Counted from the stretch's first letter, positions 8,506 to 17,842 are shown. The stretch is DNA of 64,000 bases from Thiofilum sp. (GCF_016711335.1 NZ_JADJTF010000001.1:682001-746000), one strand, 5' to 3'. The notes: generated by a model from the sequence alone, not told the origin. A program made the numbers and translations.

Positions 8506-10281
8506 ATGTGCGGAATCAGCGGCGAATTACGCTTTGATGGTCAAGTACCGGATTTACACCATATCAACGCTATGATGGCTAAACTCGAAAAACGCGGCCC
8601 TGATCACGCAGGTAGTTTTTCCGATGGCCCTTTAGCGTTTGGTCATCGCCGTCTCTCTATTATTGACCTTTCCTATAAATCCAGCCAACCGATGGTCGAT
8701 GCTGAGCTAGGCTTAGCACTGGTATTTAATGGCACAATTTATAACTACCCTGAACTACGCGCTGAACTACAAGCCAAGGGCTATCACTTTTTCTCTGATG
8801 GCGACACCGAAACCATTATTAAGGCCTATGCCGAGTGGGGCGAGGATGCACCTAAACATTTGATTGGTATGTTTGCTTTTGCTATCTGGGACATGAAAGC
8901 GAAAACGCTATTTCTAGCGCGTGATCGTATGGGCATTAAACCGCTCTACTATGCGCAGGATCAAAAAGCCTTGCGTTTCGCCTCCAATACTCAAGCCTTA
9001 CTTGCCACCCCGAATATTGATACCAATATCGATCCGCTCGCCTTACATAATCTATTTTCACTCCACGCCGTTGTGCCTGCACCGCGTACTATTTTAAAGG
9101 GTGTACGCAAAATGCCACCCGCACATAGCCTGACTATTCACGCCGACGGTCGCCAAGAACTAAAACGCTATTGGAACCTAGTCGCTAAGCGTCCCGCTGA
9201 ATCACGCTCAGAAGCAGACTGGATTGAATCTATTCATGAAGCGTTACGTGTTGCGGTGCGAAGACGCAATAATATTGCCGATGTTCCGGTTGGAGTCTTA
9301 TTATCCGGTGGCTTGGACTCCAGTCTTTTGGTCGCATTACTGGATGAAATTGGTATCAAAGATATTCGTACCTTCACCATTGGTTTTGATGATCAGCCGG
9401 AAGAAAAAGGCAGTGAATACGAATACTCCGATGTAGTAGTTGAACGTTTCAATACTAATCATCATAAATTCCATATCCCCAACGAACAAACTCTAAAGCG
9501 TCTACCTGAAGCGGTGGCTAATATGGCTGAACCGATGTTTGGACAAGACGCTATTGGGTTTTATCTATTATCCGAACAAGTCTCCCAACACGTTAAAGTC
9601 GTGCAATCGGGTCAAGGCGCGGATGAAGTATTCGGGGGTTATTTTTGGTATCCGCAAACTCATCAAGATCAAAAGATTGATAGATTGCAGCGCTTTGCGC
9701 CCTATTATTTTGATCGTGACCATAATGAAATGGCTGAGATGCTTCAGTCTCCTTTCCATACCTATGATTACACAGGCGAATTAGTAAGAGAGTTATTAGA
9801 GACGCCCTATGCAGATGAGCATTTAGATGCAGTATTACGAGCCGATGTGACCACTTTTATTGTCGATGATCCGGTGAAACGGGTAGACAATATGACGATG
9901 GCTTGGGGTTTAGAGGCGCGTGTACCCTTCTTGGATCAAGAGCTGGTTGAACTAGTGGCACAAATGCCACCCGAATTAAAACTGCGTGAGGGCGGTAAAT
10001 ATATTCTGAAAAAAATTGCGCGTGGACAGGTACCCGATAGTGTGATTGATCGTCCTAAAGGTTATTTCCCCGTACCTGCTTTGAAATTTGTACGCGGCGA
10101 GTTTTTGGATATGATGCGTGATTTATTGCACTCCCAACGTGCTAGAGAGCGGGGCTTATACCAAACATCTTATCTTGATAAGGTATTAGCTCAGCCTGAA
10201 GTGCATTTAACTCGCATTAAAGGGAGTAAGTTGTGGCATATGGCATTGTTAGAAATGTGGCTACAGACTATGGGGATTTAG
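8506..10281 (+). CDS. asnO: N-acetylglutaminylglutamine amidotransferase (asparagine-synthase-like)
   Basis: A 591-residue class II glutamine amidotransferase with the nucleophile Cys2 (MCGISG) and an asparagine-synthase C-domain bearing the ATP-pyrophosphatase loop SGGLDS near residues 266-271. Details match the subfamily that amidates N-acetylglutaminylglutamine, an osmoprotectant dipeptide, more than AsnB: HAVVPAPRTILKGVRK near 190, GADEVFGGYFWYP near 375 and YFDRDHNEM near 405. In many bacteria it is adjacent to a GNAT/ATP-grasp ligase and a peptidase. Neither is nearby here, so the partners are elsewhere or the product differs. General asparagine synthase is the alternative. Confidence 0.8.
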   Translation: MCGISGELRFDGQVPDLHHINAMMAKLEKRGPDHAGSFSDGPLAFGHRRLSIIDLSYKSSQPMVDAELGLALVFNGTIYNYPELRAELQAKGYHFFSDGDTETIIKAYAEWGEDAPKHLIGMFAFAIWDMKAKTLFLARDRMGIKPLYYAQDQKALRFASNTQALLATPNIDTNIDPLALHNLFSLHAVVPAPRTILKGVRKMPPAHSLTIHADGRQELKRYWNLVAKRPAESRSEADWIESIHEALRVAVRRRNNIADVPVGVLLSGGLDSSLLVALLDEIGIKDIRTFTIGFDDQPEEKGSEYEYSDVVVERFNTNHHKFHIPNEQTLKRLPEAVANMAEPMFGQDAIGFYLLSEQVSQHVKVVQSGQGADEVFGGYFWYPQTHQDQKIDRLQRFAPYYFDRDHNEMAEMLQSPFHTYDYTGELVRELLETPYADEHLDAVLRADVTTFIVDDPVKRVDNMTMAWGLEARVPFLDQELVELVAQMPPELKLREGGKYILKKIARGQVPDSVIDRPKGYFPVPALKFVRGEFLDMMRDLLHSQRARERGLYQTSYLDKVLAQPEVHLTRIKGSKLWHMALLEMWLQTMGI

Positions 10282-10320
10282 CTCAAAGGCTGATTCAGCA
10301 GGCTGATTAGTGCTTGTGCT

Positions 10321-10344
10321 GAGGCAAACACCTAGGTTTGCCTC
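10321..10344. terminator. Hairpin after the amidotransferase gene
   Basis: A perfect 9 bp stem (10321-10329 with 10336-10344) and a six-base loop between the convergent asnO-like and DUF1127 genes. No T-tract follows on the plus strand, so it may be a factor-dependent or bidirectional end signal. Confidence 0.4.
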
Positions 10345-10366
10345 GACATTGGATTTGAAATAAAAC

Positions 10367-10576
10367 TTAAGCCGCTTGATTCAATTGATCTTGTGGACGA
10401 CCATAGCGCACTGCATATTCTATATTGCTACGTGTTAAACCTAACTCTTCTAGTTCACGATCATCTAAGGCATTCAATTCAGCAACCGCTTGGCGAACTT
10501 CACGCTCGCTAATAGCAGAGGCATCAGTAGCTTTCGGTTTGAACCAAGTGGCGATTAAACTAATAATAGTACTCAT
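10367..10576 (-). CDS. DUF1127 (YjiS-like) small protein
   Basis: 69 residues. The C-terminal half has the DUF1127 pattern: ELNALDDRELEELGLTRSNIEYAVRYGRP, given here as two pieces, LDDRELEELGLTRS and IEYAVRYGR. Such small basic/amphipathic proteins are common in proteobacteria, and some take part in RNA turnover or phosphate and carbon metabolism. The role here is unknown. It is transcribed alone on the minus strand. Confidence 0.85.
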   Translation of the reverse strand: MSTIISLIATWFKPKATDASAISEREVRQAVAELNALDDRELEELGLTRSNIEYAVRYGRPQDQLNQAA

Positions 10577-10684
10577 AGTAATTTCCTTGTTTTATTATTT
10601 TCCTAGATTATAAGCTCGATGCTGCATCGCAACAAACGAGATTTAATACGACTATGAGTTAGTTTTTCTTAATATTAATAGACT

Positions 10685-11758
10685 CTAATACTGATACACC
10701 AAAGGTACACGCCGAGTAATGCCCGTAAATAAGGTATAAGCAATAGTTTGACTATGGGCTGCTACTTCATTAGCCAATACCATATTACCCCACAACTCTA
10801 CTCGATCACCTACTTTAGCCTGCGGTAACGGTGTCAAGTCTACTGTTAACATATCCATCGATACCCGCCCAATAATACGAGTACGCACCCCATTGACGGC
10901 AACCGGAGTGCCATCGACCGCATGACGTGGATAGCCATCGGCATACCCCATCGCTACTACCCCCACACGAGTAGGCTGTTCACAGGTAAAACGTGCGCCA
11001 TAGCCAATACTTTCGCCCACATCTAATTCACGCACCGAAATTAAAGCGGACTCTAGAGTCATAACCGGCTGTAATTCTTGCGATACCGCCAAATCCTCCG
11101 CTATAGGAGTCGCACCGTACAACATAATCCCCGGACGCACCCAATCCAAACGTGCCTTAGGCCACGCTAAAATAGCGGGTGAATTAGCAATACTCAGAGG
11201 AGCGTCTATACCTTGAATAGCCTTGTTAAAACGCTCTATTTGTCGAGTAGTAGCCTCACACTCCACCTCATCGGCGCGTGCGAAATGGGTCATTAAGGTA
11301 ATAGTCGCTACGTGGCTGCACGCATTTAAACGTGCATAAATGCTGGCTACCTGCTCAGGAGCAAACCCTAAACGATGCATACCTGTATCTATTTTTAACC
11401 AGACCGCTAGAGGTTGTATGAGTTTAGCCTGCTCCAACCATATCACTTGCTCTACACAATGCACCGCCACCATAAGCTGATACCGAGCGGCTAATGGCAA
11501 CTCATCCGGCGTAAACACTCCCTCTAGTAATACAATAGGTTGAGTAATCCCTGCCTCGCGTAGTTCTAAAGCCTCTTCAATACAAGCGACCCCAAATGCA
11601 TCCGCATCGTGTAAGGCTCGCGCCACCACTATAGCCCCATGCCCATAAGCATTCGCTTTAATAATCGCGGCAGCCTTAGAGTGTGGTGCGAGTGACTTAG
11701 CATAGTGATAGTTGTGATGCAGTGCTTTGAGATTAATAAGTGCACGCGCTGGACGCAT
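10685..11758 (-). CDS. alr: Alanine racemase
   Basis: A 357-residue PLP enzyme interconverting L- and D-alanine for peptidoglycan. The PLP lysine is Lys34 in IIKANAYGHG, and the second catalytic base is the Tyr of SIGYGARF near residue 250. The C-terminal beta domain carries DRVELWG. The length is typical. It is preceded by AAGGAG-like GGAGCTTGCC before the ATG. It lies downstream of the GH13 gene on the same strand but is separated from it by a strong terminator, so it is probably its own unit. Confidence 0.96.
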   Translation of the reverse strand: MRPARALINLKALHHNYHYAKSLAPHSKAAAIIKANAYGHGAIVVARALHDADAFGVACIEEALELREAGITQPIVLLEGVFTPDELPLAARYQLMVAVHCVEQVIWLEQAKLIQPLAVWLKIDTGMHRLGFAPEQVASIYARLNACSHVATITLMTHFARADEVECEATTRQIERFNKAIQGIDAPLSIANSPAILAWPKARLDWVRPGIMLYGATPIAEDLAVSQELQPVMTLESALISVRELDVGESIGYGARFTCEQPTRVGVVAMGYADGYPRHAVDGTPVAVNGVRTRIIGRVSMDMLTVDLTPLPQAKVGDRVELWGNMVLANEVAAHSQTIAYTLFTGITRRVPLVYQY

Positions 11759-11817
11759 GGCAAGCTCCTTGAAGAATCGTGCTAAAAAATTATTATGATT
11801 AGCTAAGGGGTAAACAG

Positions 11818-11864
11818 AAAAAAAGCCCCAACCATTGGTTATTATTAATGCAATGGCTGAGGCT
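11818..11864 (-). terminator. Intrinsic terminator of the GH13 alpha-glucosidase gene
   Basis: On the minus strand a 14 bp stem with two G-U or mismatched pairs (11851-11864 with 11824-11837) is followed directly by a run of seven T. It lies about 70 bp past the stop of the GH13 gene and before alr. Confidence 0.85.
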
Positions 11865-11935
11865 AATCTTAGCAGGAGAATAAACTATTAAAAAACCTCT
11901 CAATACTTAAATAACAGTTTTCACTACCAAGACTA

Positions 11936-13567
11936 TTAGTTCAATTGAGCAAAGAAAGCTTGGTATGCGCCTAATGACACCTGATTACCTTGTTGCACCG
12001 TAGCAAAACCATGCCCTGTTAAAGCCGTGGCATTAGCGGGTAAAGTATAAGTTTGTACTTCAGCAGTTAAATTAAACACGCACAAAACCTTATTACCCTG
12101 AGCTTCACGCACCCATGCCACTAAGGTGTCAGGTGTATCGACAAAGCTTAAACTGCCTTGCACTAAAGCAGGTTGGGTTTTGCGCCAATTCAAAAAGGTA
12201 CGAATTTTTTTCAAGTCAGACGACTCTTGTTGCTCTTGCTCACTTACTGCACGGGGTAAGTGCTCGGCGGGGATGGGCAACCAAGGTTTAGCACTTGAAA
12301 AGCCCGCATAAGGCTGTTGCGCCTCCCAAGGAATAGGGGTGCGGCAACCATCACGTCCCTTGTAATCGGGCCAGAACCGAATCCCAAACGGATCTTGTAA
12401 ATCCTCAAAAGGAACCGTGGCTTCAGGTAGCGCTAACTCTTCACCTTGATACAAACACGCACTACCGCGAATACTGGTGAGTAATGCGGCGAGCATTGCA
12501 CCCGATTGCGCTCCTTGTCCCCAGCGCGTCACGACACGAGGTACATCATGATTAGAAAACGCCCAGCAGGGCCAGCCTGTACCACCCCGCTCTTGCATAC
12601 GCGTAATCACACCGCGAATATGCTCGGCACTATATTCTGGGGTCATGAAATCAAAGCTATACGCCATATGGATACGTTTGCCGTCTTCCGTATATTGGGC
12701 AATAAATCCATACATATCCGTAACCGCCCCCAGCTCCCCTACGGTGGTAACAGCCGGATACTCGTTCATGAGCTTACGCAAGCGCTCCAAGAATAATAAG
12801 TTTTCGGGCTGAGTAATATTGTACTTAGGCTCTTGGCGTGAATAAGGATTAGTAGGGTCAATACCATTTACCCACTTATCGCCAATGGGTGGGTTATCAC
12901 GTAAGTGCTTGTCGTGCACATACATATTAACGGTATCGAGACGGAAACCATCCACTCCCATATCGAGCCAAAACCGTACCATATCCAATAAGGCATCCTG
13001 CACTTCAGGATGATGGAAATTGAGATCGGGCTGGCTGGTTAAGAAGTTATGTAAATAATATTTACGTCGCCGCGTTTCCCACTCCCACGCCGAACCTCCA
13101 AAAATAGACAGCCAATTATTGGGGGGCGTGCCGTCTTCTTTAGCATCTGCCCATACATACCAGTCGGCCTTAGAATTATCAGCGGACTGACGACTTTCCT
13201 TAAACCAAGGATGTTGATCAGAGGTATGAGACAGCACTAAATCAATAAGAATACGTAAGCCCTTAGCATGCGCTTTATTCAGCAACTCCTCAAAATCGGA
13301 CAGAGAACCAAACAAAGGATCGACATCACGATAGTCAGAGACATCGTAACCAAAATCTTTCATCGGGGATTTAAAGAAGGGAGAAATCCAAATGGCATCC
13401 ACACCGAGAGTGGCAATGTGATCTAAACGATTAATAATACCGCGTAGGTCGCCCACTCCATCGCCATTAGTGTCTTGATAGGATCGAGGATAAATCTGAT
13501 AAATCACCGCACCTTTCCACCAATCAGACGCGCCCCCCAGTTGCCGAAACTGTTTGTGCTCAGTCAT
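11936..13567 (-). CDS. Alpha-glucosidase, glycoside hydrolase family 13
   Basis: A 543-residue GH13 enzyme of the oligo-1,6-glucosidase/alpha-glucosidase group, probably cytoplasmic since no signal peptide is present. Visible are the start WWKGAVIYQIYPRS, the calcium/structural DTNGDGVGD loop, the nucleophile Asp in GFRLDTVN (about residue 207), the acid Glu in VGELGAV (about 277) and the transition-state Asp in SNHDVPR (about 340). ATG 13567 is chosen because GAGG lies 9 nt before it; an upstream GTG would leave only 3 nt. Divergent LacI and amylosucrase genes suggest use of sucrose- or glucan-derived alpha-glucosides. Confidence 0.9.
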   Translation of the reverse strand: MTEHKQFRQLGGASDWWKGAVIYQIYPRSYQDTNGDGVGDLRGIINRLDHIATLGVDAIWISPFFKSPMKDFGYDVSDYRDVDPLFGSLSDFEELLNKAHAKGLRILIDLVLSHTSDQHPWFKESRQSADNSKADWYVWADAKEDGTPPNNWLSIFGGSAWEWETRRRKYYLHNFLTSQPDLNFHHPEVQDALLDMVRFWLDMGVDGFRLDTVNMYVHDKHLRDNPPIGDKWVNGIDPTNPYSRQEPKYNITQPENLLFLERLRKLMNEYPAVTTVGELGAVTDMYGFIAQYTEDGKRIHMAYSFDFMTPEYSAEHIRGVITRMQERGGTGWPCWAFSNHDVPRVVTRWGQGAQSGAMLAALLTSIRGSACLYQGEELALPEATVPFEDLQDPFGIRFWPDYKGRDGCRTPIPWEAQQPYAGFSSAKPWLPIPAEHLPRAVSEQEQQESSDLKKIRTFLNWRKTQPALVQGSLSFVDTPDTLVAWVREAQGNKVLCVFNLTAEVQTYTLPANATALTGHGFATVQQGNQVSLGAYQAFFAQLN

Positions 13568-13633
13568 TATCACTTACCTCTTAGCTAATTTTATTTACAT
13601 TCCAAGACATTATACTGCTTCAGTACGCTTTTT

Positions 13634-13643
13634 AAAGCGCTTT
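13634..13643. promoter_or_regulatory. Candidate LacI-family operator
   Basis: The perfect palindrome AAAGCGCTTT, centred on the CG step typical of LacI-family sites, lies 67 bp upstream of the alpha-glucosidase ATG and 174 bp upstream of the lacI-type gene. Likely ligand-responsive control by the neighbouring regulator is inferred. Confidence 0.55.
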
Positions 13644-13697
13644 GAAGCTTACAAGTATTCGTGCTAAAAACCTAATATACCACTAATGGCTAGTTTT

Positions 13698-13709
13698 TAA
13701 ATCGGTTTA
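13698..13709. promoter_or_regulatory. Possible second, weaker operator
   Basis: TAAATCGGTTTA is a near-palindrome (10 of 12 positions symmetric) with a central CG, in the same divergent region. It is weaker than the site at 13634-13643. Confidence 0.25.
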
Positions 13710-13816
13710 AAATTAATAGTTCGCGCAAATAGTATTAAGTAAGCTCATAGTGTCCCTTTAACCCGCCCTAATTTAGGGCTAAAATCAAGCCGTGTGTAAC
13801 TAAAAAACTGAACTTT

Positions 13817-14845
13817 ATGAGTCTTAAAGCCCTTTCTCAGCGGCTGGGATTATCACAAACCACTATTAGCCGTGCTCTCAACGGCTACCCTGAGGTTAAT
13901 GAAAAAACCCGTCAGCGTGTACAAGAAGCTGCTCGAGAATTAAATTATCGACCGAACCCGCATGCTAAATCGCTGGCGACGGGTCGCACCGGTCATATCG
14001 GGCTGATACTGCCTATGGAGCAAAATCTCTTGGCAGAACCGACCTTTAGCGAGTTTTTAGCAGGGCTGGCTTATTACCTGAATGAGCATCATATGGATAT
14101 TACTATCCTGCCTGTTAATTACGATGCGGAACTCGATGCTTACACTCAGCTCGCGCTTTCGGGGCGTGTGGATGGAATGGTGATTAGCAGTCCTTTGCTT
14201 CAGGACGAGCGGGTAGCGCGTTTAGCTCAATCGGGTTTTCCCTGTGTGGTACATGGGCGTACTGCTTGTGAATTCCCCTACAGTTATTTGGATATTGATA
14301 ATAAGGGTGCTTTTTTTAAGGCTACTAGCCTGTTATTGGATTTAGGACATGAACGTATTGGTTTAATCAATGGGGATGAGCGCCTTACCTTTGCTCATGA
14401 TCGTCATCAAGGTTATAAAGCAGCATTGGAGCAACATCAGATTAGCTATGACCCTGCTCTGACTTATTCAAATAGCGGTATGCGTGAAGAGGACGGGTTT
14501 ATTGCCGTGGCTAAAATGCTTATGCTCAAGCCACGCCCTAGTGCTTTTGTGATGACCAGCATGATTCACGCTTTAGGCGCGTTACGCGCTATTCGCCAAC
14601 ACGGTCTCGAACCCGGTCGGGACATTTCATTGATTGCGCATGATGATGGTTTGCCTTATCTGGCGGCGGATAAGTTTGATCCTCCCCTAACGACTATCTA
14701 CTCACCGATTAGACCCGCTGGTTATGAGGTGGCACAAATGCTCCAGCATAATATTCAACAAAATGATCCCCTTATGGCTAAAGTTCAACGCGTTTTGGAA
14801 GTAGAATTAGTGATGCGCAGCTCTACTCGCCCTAGACGAGTTTGA
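13817..14845 (+). CDS. LacI-family transcriptional regulator of the alpha-glucoside locus
   Basis: 342 residues. The N-terminal helix-turn-helix (about residues 2-50: LKALSQRLGLSQTTISRALNG, shown only to its key part LSQTTISRALNG) is followed by the hinge YRPNPHAKSLATGRT. A periplasmic-binding-protein-like sensor domain starts at GHIGLILP. It sits divergently from the alpha-glucosidase and directly before the amylosucrase gene, so it most likely represses both until an alpha-glucoside or sucrose signal is present. It resembles AglR/CscR-type regulators, but the exact ligand cannot be read from sequence. Confidence 0.9.
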   Translation: MSLKALSQRLGLSQTTISRALNGYPEVNEKTRQRVQEAARELNYRPNPHAKSLATGRTGHIGLILPMEQNLLAEPTFSEFLAGLAYYLNEHHMDITILPVNYDAELDAYTQLALSGRVDGMVISSPLLQDERVARLAQSGFPCVVHGRTACEFPYSYLDIDNKGAFFKATSLLLDLGHERIGLINGDERLTFAHDRHQGYKAALEQHQISYDPALTYSNSGMREEDGFIAVAKMLMLKPRPSAFVMTSMIHALGALRAIRQHGLEPGRDISLIAHDDGLPYLAADKFDPPLTTIYSPIRPAGYEVAQMLQHNIQQNDPLMAKVQRVLEVELVMRSSTRPRRV

Positions 14846-14852
14846 AGCTATT

Positions 14853-14864
14853 CAAAACGCTTGC
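14853..14864. promoter_or_regulatory. Possible LacI-type operator before the amylosucrase gene
   Basis: CAAAACGCTTGC, a partial palindrome around a central CG similar to the AAAGCGCTTT site upstream, lies in the 81 bp gap between the regulator stop and the chosen amylosucrase ATG. Confidence 0.35.
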
Positions 14865-14926
14865 AGAAAATCGTACCGTGCCTTTATGATGCAAGCTCAC
14901 ACAACATCGCTAGGCACGGATTTACT

Positions 14927-16882
14927 ATGTACTCATCCCAAGCACACGCCGTTTTGCAGCGTATCATTACTACGCTCAGTGATACCTTAGGTCGTAAGCA
15001 ACTCCAACCTTTTTATACTCGCTTAGGCATACACTTTCCTGAGATTTATAGCCGCTATTGTTCGCTCTATGGGCAAAGAGCGGATCTAGAAGCGCAACTC
15101 ACTCAATTAGTGCAAGCCTTATTAGCCAGCTACCTAGAACGCTCTAATACCCTCAAGCAGCTTGATCTAGAGCGCGAACAAAACCCTCAATGGTTTTTGA
15201 GTCAACACTGGGTAGGGATGGCACTCTATGCTGATCGCTTTGCAGGAGGACTAGCAGGCGTCACGAGCAAAGTGGGTTATCTGCAACAGCTAGGCGTGAA
15301 TATGATTCATATTATGCCTTTAATGCAGTGCCCACTGGGGAGTAATGACGGCGGCTATGCAGTGAGTGACTTTCGCAAAGTGGATCGACGCATTGGCACG
15401 CAAGACCAACTTAATCAGCTCACCAGCACCCTAAGACGTGAAAAAATGCTCCTAACGCTGGATGTGGTGATTAACCACACCTCGGATGAGCACGAATGGG
15501 CAGAACGCGCCCGTCAAGGGGATAAGAACTATCAGGATTACTACTACTGCTATCCAGATCGCAAAATACCTGACCAGTTTGAACGTACTCTGCCAGAAAT
15601 TTTCCCTGAGACCGCCCCCGGTAGTTTCACTTGGAATGAGGCTTTACAACAATGGGTCATGACCGTTTTTAATAATTACCAATGGGATTTGAATTACACC
15701 AACCCAGCGGTATTCCGTGAAATGACCTCGATCATTTTACATTGGGCAAATCAGGGCGCGGATATTTTACGCCTCGATGCACCCGCTTTTATTTGGAAAC
15801 AAATCGGCACTACCAGTCAAAACCTTCCCCAAGCGCATACCCTACTCCAGCTCTTTAAAGCCTGCGCCCAAATCGTATCCCCCGGCGTATTGTTTATTGC
15901 TGAGGCGATTGTAGCCCCGCATGAAATTATGAAATATTTCGGTACACCGGGCACTCAGGAATGTGATATTGCCTATAATGCCACCTTTATGGCGCTGCTT
16001 TGGGATGCAGTCGCCACCCGTAATACTAAAGTACTGACTAATACCCTCAAGCATTTACCTATTAAACCTATGGGTACAACATGGCTGAATTATGTGCGTT
16101 GTCATGATGATATTGGCTTAGGCTTTAGTGATGAAGATATTGTGCGTGCTGGCTTTAACCCCTTGCCACATCGTCGTTACTTACTCGACTATTTAACCGG
16201 ACAGTACCCCAACTCGATTGCACGAGGTGCTCCCTTTGGTAGTAATCCTAAAACCGGAGATGCGCGTATTTCAGGCTCGCTCGCCTCACTAGCGGGTTTA
16301 GAAGCGGCATTAGAATCTAATGATCTGGTAGCAATTGAGCAGGCGCAAAACCTCATTATTACGCTACATGCTTTGATGATGTCTTATGGTGGCATAGCTT
16401 TACTGTATTACGGTGATGAATTAGCCACACTTAATGACCACGACTATCTCAATGATCCCACCAAAGCGAGTGATAATCGCTGGATGCACCGCCCTCAATT
16501 GCAATGGGAGCGTATTCAACAACTACTCACCACGGCTAACCCTCAACAAGCGATCTTTAGCGCTTTACAACATCTGATTGCATTGCGTAAGCAACTACCT
16601 ATCTTGGCAGACCTCAATAATCGAATATTAGTAGATCAGGATAATGACCACCTTTTAGTGTTTGCTTGTAAAGACTTGAGTGGCACACAAGCACCTCTAT
16701 TTATCGTGGCTAATTTTGATGATCGTGCTCATCATTTTAATTTAAATTACCTTGCTCAACACGGTTGGAAAGGTGAGGCACTGTATGATTTATATAGTCA
16801 ACAAGCGCTGCAACTGATTAATAAGCATCTGATTTCTGTTCCTGCGAAAGGCTTTTATTGGTTGAGTAATCAATTAAGCTAA
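14927..16882 (+). CDS. Amylosucrase, glycoside hydrolase family 13
   Basis: A 651-residue GH13 enzyme that in this family splits sucrose and polymerises the glucose into alpha-1,4-glucan, releasing fructose. An all-helical N-terminal region of about 90 residues precedes the barrel, as in amylosucrases. Catalytic signatures are the nucleophile in ILRLDAPAF, the acid/base in LFIAEAI, and the amylosucrase-type NYVRCHDDIG. The long B' insertion is present (TGQYPNSIARGAPFG). ATG 14927 is preferred; a TTG 66 bp upstream would add an unlikely N-terminus and overlap the operator-like site. It is probably cotranscribed with, or regulated by, the LacI-type gene just upstream. Sucrose hydrolase is the alternative. 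Confidence 0.88.
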   Translation: MYSSQAHAVLQRIITTLSDTLGRKQLQPFYTRLGIHFPEIYSRYCSLYGQRADLEAQLTQLVQALLASYLERSNTLKQLDLEREQNPQWFLSQHWVGMALYADRFAGGLAGVTSKVGYLQQLGVNMIHIMPLMQCPLGSNDGGYAVSDFRKVDRRIGTQDQLNQLTSTLRREKMLLTLDVVINHTSDEHEWAERARQGDKNYQDYYYCYPDRKIPDQFERTLPEIFPETAPGSFTWNEALQQWVMTVFNNYQWDLNYTNPAVFREMTSIILHWANQGADILRLDAPAFIWKQIGTTSQNLPQAHTLLQLFKACAQIVSPGVLFIAEAIVAPHEIMKYFGTPGTQECDIAYNATFMALLWDAVATRNTKVLTNTLKHLPIKPMGTTWLNYVRCHDDIGLGFSDEDIVRAGFNPLPHRRYLLDYLTGQYPNSIARGAPFGSNPKTGDARISGSLASLAGLEAALESNDLVAIEQAQNLIITLHALMMSYGGIALLYYGDELATLNDHDYLNDPTKASDNRWMHRPQLQWERIQQLLTTANPQQAIFSALQHLIALRKQLPILADLNNRILVDQDNDHLLVFACKDLSGTQAPLFIVANFDDRAHHFNLNYLAQHGWKGEALYDLYSQQALQLINKHLISVPAKGFYWLSNQLS

Positions 16883-16896
16883 CTCTTATCACCCTG

Positions 16897-16935
16897 AGAG
16901 ATTACTATTCAATGGATAGTAATCTCTGCTTTTTA
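16897..16935 (+). terminator. Intrinsic terminator after the amylosucrase gene
   Basis: A perfect 12 bp stem (16897-16908 with 16916-16927) with a seven-base loop, followed by GCTTTTTATT. It is placed 14 bp past the stop codon. Confidence 0.9.
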
Positions 16936-17119
16936 TTGTTAATAAATCACCATTACCACTTATCTCTATTAAGTAAGCGTTCATCTTAAGATCGAAAGTT
17001 TTGTGATTTGTTTGCACAATCCAAAACTACATTCCCCTACAGATACTACTTAAATCGCCTTGTTCCCAAGCGCAGACAGTATCGACTATAAAATTAATTA
17101 ATCGTGATGGAGAATAAAG

Positions 17120-17815
17120 ATGACCAATTCAGTAACTGGCAATAGCGTTATAGGATCTAGTGTTAGCTCTGGTTCTACTTCTGGGCCTGCTGCTCCTAAT
17201 CAAGGTGCTGTCAATAGTTTTGCTCAAGCATTCGGTGGCGGTCATGGTGGTGGTATGGGCGGCGTAGGCGGTGGACGCGGCGCAGGTGGCGGCATGGGTG
17301 GTGCTGGTTTTGGTGGTGGTCACGGCGGTGCGGGTAGTATCGGTGGCGGTCACGGCGGCGGCTTTGGCGGTATGGGTGGTATCGGCGGCTTCGGTGGTGG
17401 TATGGGTGGTGCTGGCTTTGGCGGTATGGGTGGCATTGGCGGTGGTCACGGCGGCAATAGTGGCATTTCTGGTTCCATTTCAATTTCTGTAGGTGGCGGT
17501 GGTCACGGCGGAATGGGAGGTGCTGGTGGTATCGGGGGTGGTCACGGCGGTGGTGCTGGCGGTATCGGTGGCGGTCGCGGTGGTGCTGGCGGTATGGGTG
17601 GCAGTCACAGTGGCGAAGCTGGTGGTATCGGCGGCGGGCGCGGCGGTGCTGGTGGTATGGGTATCGGCGGCGGTCACGGTGGTGGCTCAAAAGGTGGCGC
17701 TGATGACTGTGATGACGGTAAATCTAAAGCCGGTGGCAGTAAAGGCGGTAGCTTTGTGTCCAACGAACATTCTTCTGGCAAAAGCGGCGGCATCAAAGGC
17801 GGTAGCTGGTGCTAA
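17120..17815 (+). CDS. Glycine-rich repeat protein of unknown function
   Basis: 231 residues. A Ser/Thr/Asn-rich start of about 35 residues carries no evident signal peptide. A core of about 160 residues follows, built from short GGxGGG-type units with interspersed His, Met, Arg, Ile and Phe (GGGHGG, GGMGG, GGGRGG recur). The tail is Lys/Ser/Asp-rich (DDCDDGKSKAGG) and ends in Cys. A GGAG ribosome site and a strong downstream terminator show a real single-gene unit. The high GC of the repeats differs from the neighbours and follows from the Gly codons. A structural or surface/sheath role, or metal binding through His, is possible; neither is shown. Confidence 0.75.
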   Translation: MTNSVTGNSVIGSSVSSGSTSGPAAPNQGAVNSFAQAFGGGHGGGMGGVGGGRGAGGGMGGAGFGGGHGGAGSIGGGHGGGFGGMGGIGGFGGGMGGAGFGGMGGIGGGHGGNSGISGSISISVGGGGHGGMGGAGGIGGGHGGGAGGIGGGRGGAGGMGGSHSGEAGGIGGGRGGAGGMGIGGGHGGGSKGGADDCDDGKSKAGGSKGGSFVSNEHSSGKSGGIKGGSWC

Positions 17816-17842
17816 TCAGTGATTAGCTAGCTATCTCAACAC

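Noticed and set aside
17129..17690. Minus-strand open frames of about 106 and 159 residues rich in Thr/Ala or His/Arg
   Set aside because: They are antisense shadows of the glycine-rich gene, created by its GGC/GGT/CAC codons; composition is low-complexity and no ribosome site is present.
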